This document shows positions 48,275 to 59,781 of a stretch of 64,000 nt of DNA, piece after piece. Positions within the stretch are counted from its first letter, which is position 1, and every line of letters starts with the position of its first letter. Under the pieces are notes generated by a model. That model had not been told where the DNA came from and made no database searches. It was given only the letters and a program-made list of their open reading frames with translations. Made by a program: the position numbers and the translations under genes. The DNA is from Myrica gale (taxonomy: Eukaryota; Streptophyta; Magnoliopsida; Fagales; Myricaceae): contig OZ005617.1 in NCBI GenBank assembly GCA_963930655.1, positions 8,682,501 through 8,746,500 of the forward strand, in the 5' to 3' direction.

Positions 48275-49818
48275 GAATAATAAGTCTAAGCTAAGCTAAG
48301 TAACTGTAATACAGAGGGATAGATAACCTTTATTGGAGCACAGGGAAGTGGGAGAAGGGAGAGCATGGAAAAGCGAAAGAGGAAATGATCAGGGCGAAGA
48401 GGCCCATTCGGAGGGATAGATTTTGATAAAGACTTTTGTGACTTGGACTTCTGGTTATAATATCTCTATATATAGTTTCGATGATCGGTTGGAATTGATT
48501 GAAGATTGGGACAGGCCTAAATGCCAAGCACGCCTTCATGATCGATCAGGTCGAAGTTTATCTGAATGGACCCATGCACGGAAGGGCTAGACCGACCCAT
48601 CTTCTTCTAAGGGCATCCTGTCACTCAACCTCACCACAAAGGACTACATATGGAGGTGATGCCTTGACACTTGTAGTTGTTGTGGAGGTATGTGAATAGT
48701 AAGCGTTAATTTGATGCCTTAACTGGACGTTGAGGGGGTGTATCAGTATCAGTTTGTTGTATCGATGGGGACAACTATATAATTAGAAAAGCATTGTTAA
48801 GGTCTTGAGCAAATTTGATATGAAAGTTATACTATCGGTTCGATCCCAATCACAAAATGAAATATATATATATATAGTATTTCAGAAAATTATTTTATTT
48901 ATTCTTATGTTATTATTTAAAACTATGGACAGTACTGTATTATAAATTAATTTATTAATAATCATAAGAAAGTAAGTTATTTAATTACCCAAACTGACCT
49001 AGCTAGCTAGTGTTTGGATGCGATCGAGATAGTGTAATAGACTAATAGTGTAATTGGATGCGTTAATTTGTTGTTGTTGTTGTTGTCCATACACGCCAGG
49101 TTACACTAATTGATTTTGTTCCAAATTTGTAAAACAAATTCTCTAGACAAATATACATTTTATGGAGTAATTGATTAGTCTTTTTAAGTCGAATCGAGGA
49201 CGCAACTATAACAGCTAAGGCCTAAGCACTTTTCTCCTAAGTAGAAGTAAGGTATGTTTCCAATGCAAGAAATAATGATAATTGAATCTGACCCCCATTA
49301 GAAAGCATCACAATCTGCATGCAGTAGAATTGAAGCTTTGACGGTGCTTTTTTTTTCTTCGTTTGTTTTTGGTTAGCAGTGAGGAACCTTATTCATTCTT
49401 CTCTCTCTGATCTCTCTGTGCGGCCAGCAGGTAGAGTGAGTACTGACATATTCAAAGGTTTGGTTTGATATCTCTGTGGAGGCCATGAATGAGATTCCCA
49501 AAGCTGTGAAGTGAAGGTAGAAAGAATGAGAGAGACCCTCATGATTTGAGGGGAAAAAAGTAAAGTGTAGAGGTCACATGATATGTAGTATAACAGTACA
49601 ACTTTATTGAATGGAAGCAAAGGTAAATCAAAAAGAAAGAAACTCTCTCCACAAGTCAAGGTGCATTCAGCAAAAATTATGCTCCTAAAAGAGGGGGGAG
49701 AAGCACAAACACACATGATGCACACATGATACCCACCCTATCATCTCTTCTTATTCCTTTTTCTAAACTAATCCTGCTGTCCTAATTCATCATGACAACA
49801 TGCACCCATCACCGTCCA
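48275..49818. other. Intergenic sequence
   Basis: No gene recognised. An AT dinucleotide run (48862-48876) and a TGT trinucleotide run (about 49070-49087) are present. Confidence 0.45.
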
Positions 49819-49821
49819 TTA

Positions 49822-49999
49822 AGAGGTTGTTCGGTTAAAAGTTTTATGAGTATTTTTTGTGTTTTGAAAATTTTTAGGTGATGTTAACTTTATTGGTATG
49901 CGTGTTGTAGTTATTTTTATGTGAGGTTAAAAATGGTGTTTGGTTGTAGAATTTTTGTATTGTGAGAATTTAAGGATTTTTTGTTAAACGAACAGCCCC
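49822..49999. mobile_element. PIF/Harbinger-like MITE with TTA duplication
   Basis: The termini AGAGGTTGTTCGGTTAAAAG and TTAAACGAACAGCCCC are inverted. TTA flanks it at 49819-49821 and 50000-50002. The interior carries the KTGTGAGAATTT/TTTGGTTGTAG words seen in related copies. Confidence 0.7.
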
Positions 50000-50124
50000 T
50001 TAGTATATTTTTTAACACAAAAAAATCATCAAATTCTAGTACGGGTTGTGACCACCAACCCTTTTTCTCCCTTTATTCTTTTGTTTTTCTTCTCTTCTCT
50101 TTTCCCCACTTTTGATTACTTTTA

Positions 50125-50834
50125 GGCTTAATTATCTTACAGGTCCTTGTGGTATCCAATTTTCAATAATACGGTCCTCGTGGTATAGTTTTGAGACAAA
50201 TTAGTCCTTGTGGTATGACTTTCAACAAAACTGTCCCTGTGGTATAGTTTTGAGACAAATTAGTCTCTGTCCAAATCACGCATTGACACGTGTTTTTTAG
50301 CATTAGTATACAAATCACGAGTGATATACTTCTTTTAGCTTGTAGAATAGTCTCAGCCTCAACCTTAGACTCAATTGGTTCGATCAGGTAGAATAAACGC
50401 GTGAATGAATACTATGAGTACCAAGCTTGGAAAGAAACTGAAATTGAGACTTCCCAAGAGCCTTAGTGAAATATCGGCTAACTAATGTGTAGTAGAAACA
50501 TAAAACAGCTGGATCACACCCTTAGCTATCTGCTCCCGTATAAAATGACAGTCTATCTCAACATTGATTCATCTTCCACGACGGCTGCTGACATATCAAC
50601 GCGTGAATGACAAGTGACATGTACAACACTCTCCCGTTAAGTGGGTAACGACAGTTAGACGGAGGGATTAATTTGTCTCAAAACTATACCACAGTGACCG
50701 TTTTGTTGAAAGTCATACCACATGGACTATTTTGTTTCAAAACTATAACACATAAACTATTTTATTGAAAGTCATACTATAATGACTATTTTATAAAAAT
50801 TGGATAACACATGAACTGGTGAGGTAATTAAGCC
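50125..50834. mobile_element. Non-autonomous MULE with perfect 9 bp target duplication
   Basis: TTACTTTTA is duplicated exactly at 50116-50124 and 50835-50843. The termini are GGCTTAATTATCTTACAGG and GTGAGGTAATTAAGCC. The arms contain tandem words (GTGGTATAGTTTTGAGACAA, ACTTTCAACAAAACTGTCCC) inverted on the other side. The core holds a copia-derived fragment (50395-50566). It belongs to the same family as the element at 8261-9481. Confidence 0.85.
50395..50566 (-). mobile_element. Copia RNase H fragment inside the MULE
   Basis: The minus strand reads VEIDCHFIREQIAKGVIQLF, YVSTTH and LADIS.., which matches the C-terminal RNase H tail of copia polyproteins. It is a broken fossil enclosed by the MULE arms. 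Confidence 0.7.
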
Positions 50835-50843
50835 TTACTTTTA

Positions 50844-53479
50844 ATGGATTTTTCCTATTTTTGGTGGGTGGGTAAACGATTTGTACGGTCTTGTCGATGA
50901 CTCGATGCGGTCTGATCAACAATCCAAGCCAGAGCAGATAGAGATGAAAAAAAAGCACAAAACAAAAAAGGCTGAATGGAGAATCCACCTGCCTACTTTT
51001 CATCTGAGTCGGTTCCTCTCTCCCTCACCAGTCTATGTCAGGAAGTTTCACGAGAAAGCTAACCGGCAATTCTTTATTAGTCTCAAATAATCCTTAGCTA
51101 ATTGGATCTGACTTCTCTCAAGATGGCCAAAATATACGAGCTGGGAAAATCTTACGCCGACGTTACAGAGAGCATATTAGTGATCCTCCTGCATAATCAT
51201 CTGAACCACTCCTGACAAAAGCCAAATTATACAACTCCTCGTCTGCATAATGCATATAATAAACACTTACATATATTGCTTTGGGAGCAATCTCTGTGAC
51301 GTCGAGGACGATCAGGACAGAGCAATACTGGGGTGGGGGGGGGGGGGACCAGCATGTTATGTTGTTTTCTGGTTAATTAATGGGGGCAAACCCACACCTG
51401 GACTGTACGGCCTACCCAAAACTCGAATCAGTTTTGATAATTTTAACCATGTGGGTGTACCATAATTGAGGCTTAAAAAAAAATCATATTGGCTGGCTAG
51501 CTAACAAGGTTGTTTATAATTATTATATATCTTATGGGATTTCGTCGTCCTGAAATCATCCAATGACCAGAAACCTTATATTTATAACAAGAAACAGAGT
51601 TTTATCCTAAACTAATGAAACGGGGTCGTCCGTCTGTCAGGATGTCCCCCGTGAATGCAGCTAATCTGTCCACATTCTGCAATTATGTAACAAGCTGGGA
51701 TGTAACGTTTTTGGGGGAGAGAAGAAATTATTATAATAAACACTGTGGACTTGGCTTAAGTTTTATTTTAGATTTGCCTTGGCAATGTCAAATCCTGTAT
51801 CTGCACTCAGGATTATAATAATAGTTTAGAAAAATTTAGCAATCTCCTTTGTCTTCGTGCTTTCTCCTTAAAAGTATTACCTAAACTAAGTGGTTCTGGG
51901 AAGGTGCGTCCTCCCCATTGTCTTGCTAAAGATGATAACATCAAAAGTGACTTGAGCGTAGGGCTTCGGCAATAGATCATGGCAAAGTAGGACGACAGAG
52001 AGCCACCAAAATAAACCCCATTTATATTTCGTGACTCGTCAATGTTTTGCTATGACTTTCTGGCCTTGTATACTACTCCGCATGCCAATGGAAATAATAA
52101 ACTTAATATATTCTTATTTTTTAATAAATTCTTTATTTATGGAAGGTGTGAAAAGTGAAGATTTTTCCTAAATTGATGAACATTTAGGAAGTAATGGCGA
52201 CCAACTACATATCTTTCTTAAAATTGTAAATCACTGACAGCTTTTCTTTCGCTTTTTGTTTGTTCAAAATTACAAATCGCTGTCAGCTTAAATGTCTGGG
52301 AACCGAACCGATTGCCAACCAACCACCTAGCGGAAAGTCAGAATGTATTGCAGAAATAATTGAATGCTCACCCACTAGTTTGAGAAGATTACTACCCAAA
52401 CCTGTCAAAATTTATCCCCGGGATTGCTCTGCAATTGTCAAACTTCAGATGGGTCAATGCTCTCTTGTCAAATGGAGGTCATTCAATAGCAAGAATTGTT
52501 AGGCCTTCTCTAGAGGATTCCTCGAAAGTTGAACTTAATGCTTCCTTTTGTTTAGGAACCAATAATTTCATGCAGCTTCATTTGGGGGTGGAAAAATGCA
52601 ACTTATATTAGGGGAAAAGGGGCCTTGTATCCAAACGTGACCTGAAATTCACGAGTTACTAATTTGGGTATCTCAAACAACTTCACGTCACATGCATTTG
52701 AGTTTGTTTATTTGTCAAAGCATTTAAAAGTAGTTCCAGATCTTCGCTCCTATACGGTAACAGGCGGGACTGGTGTCAGGCTTGTATTGTATTGCCTTGA
52801 ATTGATAGGTTTCTCTCTTCGGTCCTTAGACTTTGGTACGTGCTCGTTACGGAGTTTGATGCCGTAAATCCAATTATTTATTTTTATAGAGATTCAATGT
52901 TCGAATTTATCAGATTAATCTATTAATATGTATATATTTTAAACTGTGTTTGCAATTTGTTGGGATAGTCCAAAACCACAACTAACGCTTCCCATGCGAG
53001 CAGCACGAGTTAACCTGTCCTCGAAGTCTCGAACTAAGAGAAACTGCCAAAGGACCCATCCCTCACCCCCCACAACGCCCATTAGGCCCTTTTCTCGACA
53101 GGCGAGGGGTGGTGGGTCGATCCAGAAAAGTACACACGGTGGCACCGCGCTCGTGGCCACGGGGGCTACCTTGTCCTTCTTACCTCACTCCACTCTACCC
53201 CACACGTGCTTAGTTGGGCCCACGCTCGTCGCGTTGTTCTGTTCCGACTGCAGCAAAAGATTAAAAGGAGGCCGTGGAAGGATTGAGTAAAGGTTGTGCG
53301 CTGGAATGTAGTTCTGCTTACGTGGCAGTTGCCTAGTCTAGCAGACTGGAGGTTTAAATAACTACGGCCTGTATTCCGTATATGACCCTCTGGTAAGTCC
53401 CTGGAATTAAGGGAGTGATTCGATATCGGTTGGTTAAGAAATAGCAGTAAAGTCCAACGAGGGGCCTTTCTGGTAATGG
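50844..53479. other. Intergenic sequence upstream of the RING gene
   Basis: No gene recognised. A 13-base G run lies at 51335-51347. The stretch 52975-53280 is GC-rich, with a palindromic CACGTG (ACACGTGC at about 53200), a G-box-like element; whether it regulates the gene at 53827 is unknown. Confidence 0.4.
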
Positions 53480-53826
53480 CGTACGGACAAAATCAAAACC
53501 ATCCAAAAATATATATTTTTTTTTTTAAATTGTACTTTCTCTCTCTAGTCTCTAGAAAAGTGGGCGTTTTATTTTTGTTTAAAGCGTCGCTTTGAAAGTG
53601 GCTCTCTCTCTCTCTCCCAAGCCAAACCCTAAATAAACCCCACCATACGGCCTTGCCACCTCTATTGTATGTCTTTTTGTTCATTTGCTCGCCCTTATCT
53701 TTCTCTTCCATCTTTACTCTCTTAAAAGCCTATAACACCAAAGCAGGACGAAACGCATACATATAGAAATAGAGGGAGATTTTTTGACAAAGAATAGCCA
53801 AGAGAACCATTCCTGATTCCACCTTC
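53480..53826 (+). promoter_or_regulatory. Promoter and 5' UTR of the RING E3 gene
   Basis: A CT microsatellite (about 53600-53616) is followed by a telo-box AAACCCTAA (53624-53632). A long pyrimidine-rich leader then runs to the ATG at 53827. Such GA/CT tracts and telo-boxes are common just downstream of plant transcription starts. Confidence 0.45.
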
Positions 53827-55028
53827 ATGGCTGTTGAAGCTAGGCATCTTAATCTCTTCCCTTCTCAACTCAGAGAAAACAGGTAACGGCCTGCCTTTCT
53901 TCATTGATTCTTTCATTTTATTTCCCGTATTTGCATCGAAAATAATTCGGATGAGGAATTTGCAGGGAGATGATGAACCACATCCAGACGAACACAAATA
54001 TCTACAACTCCCAGATGGGCTACGCCCTTCCATTATCAGGAACAACCACAGCGGAGACTCTTCTCCCAACATACGGTTCGGTGATAATGGATCAAGTTCC
54101 CCCTAAAGCTGCGATGAAATCCGATAGCGACCTCACCTACAACATACCCATGTCAAGAAAGCGCTCTAGAGATTCGATCAATCCTTTCCTCTCCAACCCC
54201 AATCCACAATACAAGAATGGCGGTTCCTTTTCGATTCTTGGTGAAGATATTTGCTTTCAGATCCAACAACAGCAACTCGATATCGACCACCTCATTTCCC
54301 AGCATGTACGTCCATAATTTAAACTGCCTGTCATCTTTACATCATTTATTTGTTAATTTCGCTTTGGTATTACAATTAGATGCTGTGGATGGCTGAATGT
54401 TTTCAATTTTTTTTTTTGGTTGTTACAGATGGAGAAGGTGAGGATGGAGATTGAGGATAAGAGAAAGATGCAAGCGAGGAGGATAATAGAGGCAATAGAG
54501 ATTGGGATGATGGAGAGGCTAAGAGCCAAAGAGGAAGAGATAGACAAGGTTGGCAAACTGAACTGGGCTCTAGAAGAGAAGGTTAAGTCTCTGTGCATAG
54601 AGAACCAGATATGGCGAGACCTGGCGCAGACCAACGAGGCCACGGCTAATGCTCTCAGAACAAACCTCGAGCAGGTGCTGGCTCAGGTTAAGGCCGAGCG
54701 CACCCACGTCTCTGGATTAGACGAGGCGGCCGCACTCCTAGACGACGCTCAGTCTTGCTGTGGAAGCAGCGGTGAGAACGAGGAGGATCAGCAAGAGGTC
54801 GAGGGACTGCGAATGTTAACAGGGAGCAGAGTAGAGAGTGATTATGGCACGAAGGATAGGAGTGAATGTGGGAACCGGTGGTGTAGAAACTGTGGGAAAG
54901 AAGAGTCATGCGTGCTGCTGTTGCCTTGCAGGCATCTCTGTCTGTGTACCCTCTGTGGATCTACCCTCCACAATTGCCCCGTCTGTAAATCCACCAAGAA
55001 CGCCAGTGTGCATGTCAACATGTCCTGA
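53827..55028 (+). CDS. BOI-related (BRG-type) RING E3 ubiquitin ligase
   Basis: Complete three-exon gene: 53827-53882, 53966-54305 and 54429-55028, all with GT..AG introns in phase, giving 331 residues. The N-terminus MAVEARHLNLFPSQL is typical of the BOI/BRG family. The middle has a low-complexity region, a FQIQQQQLDIDHLISQH motif, then a long coiled coil (KVRMEIEDKRKMQARRIIEA) ending in the WRD segment (IWRDLAQTNEATANALRTNL). The C-terminal RING spans about residues 284-318: C284-x2-C287, C299-x-H301-x3-C305-x2-C308, C315-x2-C318, within CRHLCLCTLCGSTLHNCPVC. Family members are E3 ligases that target transcription factors and restrain cell death and gibberellin responses; the substrate here is unknown. 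The start ATG follows ACCTTC in a clean leader. It could equally be named an S-ribonuclease-binding-protein (SBP1) relative. Confidence 0.93.
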
Positions 55029-55206
55029 AAATACCATAGCCCGCAAAGGGAAATGAAGAAAAGAAAATATTTTTTCATCTTAATTTTTGTCGAGCTAATT
55101 GCTTTTTGCAACTACTTTTGTTCTTCACGTTAATCTTCACAGTTCCGCTTGCAAGGAAAGTGGAAAAAACCAAGTTCGATAACCAAAATCTACAAAGATT
55201 TGAGCG

Positions 55207-55820
55207 CGTGGACGGATAAAATTAAAAATTGATAAATTTAATAGTTGAAAAAATATCCCCTCATTATTTAATTTCTAATCACATACAATAACCTACTTCT
55301 CATTTGTACATGCTTAAAATTTCTTCATCTCAATTTCGTGGACGGGTAAAATTAAAAATTAAGAAATTTAATAGTTGAAACAATTTCTAATCACATAATA
55401 ACCTACTTCTCATTCGTACATGCTTAAAATGTCTTCGTCTCAATTTCGTGGACGGGTAAAATTAAAAATTAAGAAATTAAGAATATGTTTAGGGCTTAAA
55501 TATTTGGGCCTAAAAATTTAAGTTTAATTAAAAATAATTCACCACATAATTTTTTATTATTATAATACTTATTAAAAAATTTATTTCTCTTTATTTTTTT
55601 ACCGACTCCCATAATATATCTTTACTTTATAATATTTTCCAAATCTCAATACCCAAAATTTTCACTCTCAAACATACCCTTAATAGTTGAAAAAATATCC
55701 ATTCATCATTCAATTTCTAATCACACAATAACTTACTTCCCATTCGTACATGCTTAAAACTTCTTCGTCTCAATTTCGTCTACTTCCCATTCGTACATGC
55801 TTAAAACTTCTTCGTCTCAG
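55207..55820. repeat. Tandem repeat (about 110-140 bp unit, three and a half copies) interrupted by a MITE
   Basis: Units begin CGTGGACGGRTAAAATTAAA at 55207, 55337 and 55447. They contain ATTTAATAGTTGAAA, AATTTCTAATCACA and CATTYGTACATGCTTAAAA and end TCTTCGTCTCAATTT. A last partial unit covers 55780-55820. The third unit is split by the MITE 55481-55680. The unit resembles an arm of the foldback element at 3147-3401. Confidence 0.8.
55481..55680. mobile_element. PIF/Harbinger-like MITE with TAA duplication and internal empty-site control
   Basis: The termini GAATATGTTTAGGGC and CTCAAACATACCCT are inverted. TAA flanks it at 55478-55480 and 55681-55683. Neighbouring repeat units read AAGAAATTTAATAGTTG uninterrupted, showing the site before insertion with one TAA. 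Confidence 0.85.
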
Positions 55821-57228
55821 GTTGTGTTTGTGTTGTAATATTTTTGGTATGGGAATATGTGTTGGTATCGGGTTTAGTGAAAAGGTGAAGGAGGTAATTT
55901 TTTATAATTTTTATAATTTTTTTATATTTTTTTATGGGAGAGAGAGATTATATTGAAATATTTTATTAGGAAAAAAATAAAATTTTGGAGATAATTGGGT
56001 TTGGAGACGCGGGGATGTTTGTTTGCCAAAATATTGGGGAATATTCCCAAAATTTTGGAAATCTTTACTAGATTTATTGGGATTTGTAAAAAATGAAGTG
56101 TGTAGGTGTAAAAGTTAAAAATTTTGAAGTTTGTTTGGTTTGTCCGATTTGTTGAGACCCAAACATGCGCAGTCAATTTCGTGCGAAGAGAGAGGTTCGA
56201 TTATGGAGCGCATTCTAGCAGAACCCTTGGCGCATTTTAGCTCACCGAAGAAGTTCTTGGATTTTTGGCCTAAAAGGTAGGGTCAAGAGCGTAGGGGAAT
56301 GCATCATGGATGGTTATTATGCGGAGTACAGTGCGGCATCCCACCCGACAACCAGTCCGTTACAGCAACTACGACTACCCCTATGGGTACGACAAAGGAG
56401 CGTATACGATACGCGCACTCAAGTAGTCGTGGAGTCAACGACGAAGGGAGAAAGCGACTAGTGTGTAGCGAAAGCTGACACGTAGGACGCGCGCAAATGT
56501 CGCTGTTAGAGAACCCCAGTACCAACGCCCTGCTCCCTAATTATCTGTCTGGTGCGTGCGCACTGTGGCGCACGGTTTTAGAGCTCAGCCTTTTGGACCA
56601 AATGCCAAAGAACAAACCGACACAAGAATCTCCAGTTTTTTAAAAAATAAAAAATAAAAACAACTCTCCAAAAGTCGTAGTACTAATAACATTTAATTAA
56701 TAAAGGGAAACAAACCCAAAGTGGGGAAAAAGTCTGAGCGCATCTCTCGCGCAGTTGCGTACTGTAGACGGCATCGTTTCATTTTATCAATTTGGTAAAT
56801 TTTGTTAAAAAAAAAAAGTGGTTGGGACTCGTGCAGGGAGTTATTTCCTACGCTCGTTATTGTCACATTGTGTGTAGCTTTGTGTGCCCTCTTCTGTCGT
56901 TGTCAAATAGGGACCAGAGAAAAGAGTACCGAGATGTATAATTTTACGTACATTGTTATAGTGACCAATTATATATATATATATACACGAAGTGCTCGTG
57001 AGGTAAGTTTGCGAAGGTAAAAGGGTTGAAGAAATCGAGGAGGGTTCTGCTAAAATTGGCAGGCAGCGTGGGATTGTGCATTTGATTGTAGTCTTAAATG
57101 AAGGTAAAGTTGGTACGGTCGTCCTTTTGAGTTTTGACCACTAATTTCGCGGGCAGTAAACTTTTGGCGGTTAGGATTTCTTGCCACGGTTAAAACGGTG
57201 CCGGGATAGTATTTTTTACTTTTGTCAG
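55821..57228. other. Intergenic sequence with a truncated MITE
   Basis: 55816-55980 carries one end and the body of a MITE of the same family as 48057-48255 (GGTTGTGTTTGTGTTG, GGTATCGGGTTTAGTGAAAA) without its other end. The rest has no recognisable gene. A TA run lies at 56974-56990. Confidence 0.5.
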
Positions 57229-57231
57229 TAA

Positions 57232-57402
57232 GGGTGCGTTTGTCACTAAAATTTTACCCAAAATTTTATCACTCTCCTAATAAAATACTCCAATATAATC
57301 TCTCTCTCTTCAATCAAAAAATATAAAAAATTACAAAAACTATAAAATATTATCTCTTTCTTCATTTTTTCACTAAACCCAATATCAACACTAAACCCAC
57401 CC
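57232..57402. mobile_element. PIF/Harbinger-like MITE with TAA duplication
   Basis: The termini GGGTGCGTTTGTCACTAAAA and CACTAAACCCACCC are inverted. TAA flanks it at 57229-57231 and 57403-57405. The interior TCTTCATTTTTTCACTAAAC matches the reverse complement of 48057-48255. Confidence 0.8.
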
Positions 57403-57456
57403 TAAGAATGGTCCAATTAACCCAAAATGAAATATATATATATATATATCTAAGGT

Positions 57457-58063
57457 TAAATTAATTGGTACGACATTTTTTTTCTCTAATTTGATCTTCA
57501 AGATTCGATTTTTCTTTAAAATTATTTTTAGGGTTGAATTTATTTTTAAATAGATCCTATCGTAAATTTAGTGGACGAAAATGTACATATGATCAACGAA
57601 ATATCATCAAATCACAATATGACATGTGTAAGTAAATAGAAAATAAAAATAATCTAAAATTAATAAAAAAATATATAATTAATTTTATTTTTTTAAAAGA
57701 AAAAAAAAAAGGAAGGATGGAGACTAGTGGAGGCCCCTTCCTTCTGTCGCCTGGGGAGTCTGGCCGCCTAGAGGGATTCCTCCTCCCTCCGCTGGGCGGC
57801 CAGACTCCCCCCATAGTTCCCCCTTTCTTTTCTTTTAAAAAAGAAAATTATATTTTTTTTATTAATTTTAGATTATTTTTTATTTATTGACACGTGTCAA
57901 TTTTCACGTGTAAAACTGTTAGCTACGTGTGCATTTTCGTTCAGTAGAATCTATTTAGAAATGAGTCCAAACTCTAGAGATAGTTTTAAGTAAAATCGAA
58001 CATTGATGGCCAATTTAAAAAAAAATGCCAAACCCTAAGAACGTGTTGAGTAATTTAGCTATA
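57457..58063. mobile_element. Inverted-repeat element with GC-rich core
   Basis: The arms of about 130-150 bp are inverted: TAAATTAATTGGTACGACAT with GATTCGATTTTTCTTTAAAA and AATAGATCCTATCG on the left, mirrored by CAGTAGAATCTATTTAGAAA, AAAATCGAACATTGATGGCC and GTTGAGTAATTTAG on the right. The centre (57720-57830) is GC-rich and similar to the core of the MULE at 20952-22614 (shared CCTCCGCTGG, then GGCCGCC-type words). No target duplication was resolved. Confidence 0.6.
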
Positions 58064-58349
58064 TAAAAAGTCCACAAATTTTATGAATTATCAGTTTGTG
58101 TTTCACGTGACCGACACGTGATTTGTGGTTGTCCTTTACTCTCATAGAGATGGGAAAAACCATGAGCGAATGATAAGGTGGAGTAATATCTGGGGCTTTA
58201 CTGACTTTTTTCGGGAGAGCCCGAAATTTTACCGTTGGAATGACACCAGTTCTGACCGGGAAATTCATCATTCATGTAACAGAAAGAAAGTAATTCCTGT
58301 GGTTACGATTTAAATTATATTGATTTATATTATGTGTGTCTGTTTCTTT

Positions 58350-58882
58350 TAGGGGTGAACAGAACCGGACCGCAGACCGGACCGGACCGGAAAATCGGAC
58401 CGGAAATCCGGTCCGGTCCGGTCATTTTTCTTAAAATGCGGTCCGGTCCGGACCGGACCGGATAAATCCGGTTATCCGGTCCGGTCCGGTCCTCTTTAAT
58501 AATAAATGCGGTCCGGACCGGACCGCATTTATTAAAAAAATAAAAATAAAATATATTTTTATATTTTTAATACAAATTATAAACATAAAACGTTTAATTT
58601 TTATCTAAATTAAAATTTAACATTTTTATATACACTTCCCATTTGAAATTAACCTAAAAAAAATTTTTAAAAAATTTTAAAAAATTAAAAAAATTAAAAA
58701 TATTAAAAATATTAAAAAAAAATTAAAACCGGTCCGGACCACTTAAGTGGTCCGGACCGGACCGCATTTAGTGAAACCGGACCGGACCGGACCACTTATA
58801 AGTGGTCCGGTCCGGTCCTATATTATTTAAGGACCGCAATGCGGTCCGAAAAACCGGACCGCATTCCGGTTGTGCAGCCCTA
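58350..58882. mobile_element. hAT MITE made of GGTCCGGACC palindromes, perfect 8 bp duplication
   Basis: GTTTCTTT flanks it exactly at 58342-58349 and 58883-58890. The termini are TAGGGGTGAACAGAACCGG and, from the right, TAGGGCTGCACAACCGGAAT. Both subterminal regions are packed with CCGGACCGGACC / GGTCCGGTCC and AATGCGGTCC words in both orientations around an AT-rich centre with AAAATTAAAA repeats. There is no coding sequence. Termini and octamer duplication identify hAT. Confidence 0.88.
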
Positions 58883-58890
58883 GTTTCTTT

Positions 58891-59781
58891 CAATCGAGTT
58901 TACACGAATTAATTAAATATGTTTTTTTCTCTAAATTTAATTAAAAAAATTATATAGAATAATTATCCTTTGTTCTACACCTTGACCATAATTAATATTG
59001 GACAGAATTTATTTGGCCGTCAATAGCGGAATAAAAGACAAGGTTCACAAGTCACATTTTCCAATGAGTTGTAGAAATCGCATTGGAATCAAGATTTATA
59101 GGTCACATTTATGTTGGGTGCATTAGAGTAGCTGGGAATAGGTAACAATCTTTGCCGCACTTCGGAAGATGCCTGAATTTGCTTAGAAGTCGCATTCAAT
59201 TCAATTTTAATCGCACGCAGAATCGAACACCCGAATAGGTAACAAACGGGCCAATTTTAAAGCAAATGTCAGATTTGCGTGAGGGACAAAAACTCTGGGC
59301 CCCACGAAATAGGTAACAAACCCCCTAAGTTAGCATTTTAAAGAGAGCAGCGCCACAGAAAGACTGCACAAAAATAATAGGTAGATTTTCCCCCTTTTTT
59401 TTCCCTCCTTTTAACTTGTACGATACAATCTTCGGGGCTCCGTCTTTGTGGGCCCCCACCGGATCTGGACCATCTGTCGCTTTATGACCGGCATGCTCTC
59501 TGTTACACGTGAATCTGATTCCCACTCCCTTTTCTCCTTGTCACATTATCTTTATTATTTACTTATTTATTTTTAAAATTTTATTGTTAAATGGATACGC
59601 CAGAAACCTTAAAGTTATTGCTATCATGGACCTCCCATTTTGTATTGGACTTTGTTATTGATAACGATGTCTTCGACTATGTCTAAATATCTAACAGTCA
59701 GACTAAATAATATTCCGAGTACGTTAATCTAGTCAATTAACGAACAAACCTTTACTACCAGGACAAATTATATTCGTATAT
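58891..59781. other. Intergenic sequence
   Basis: No gene recognised. The word AATAGGTAACAA recurs at 59137, 59234 and 59306. Confidence 0.45.

Noticed and set aside
51335-51347. 13-base G run as a regulatory G-quadruplex
   Set aside because: A homopolymer alone is weak evidence and can be a sequencing-prone tract; no other G-tracts are spaced around it.
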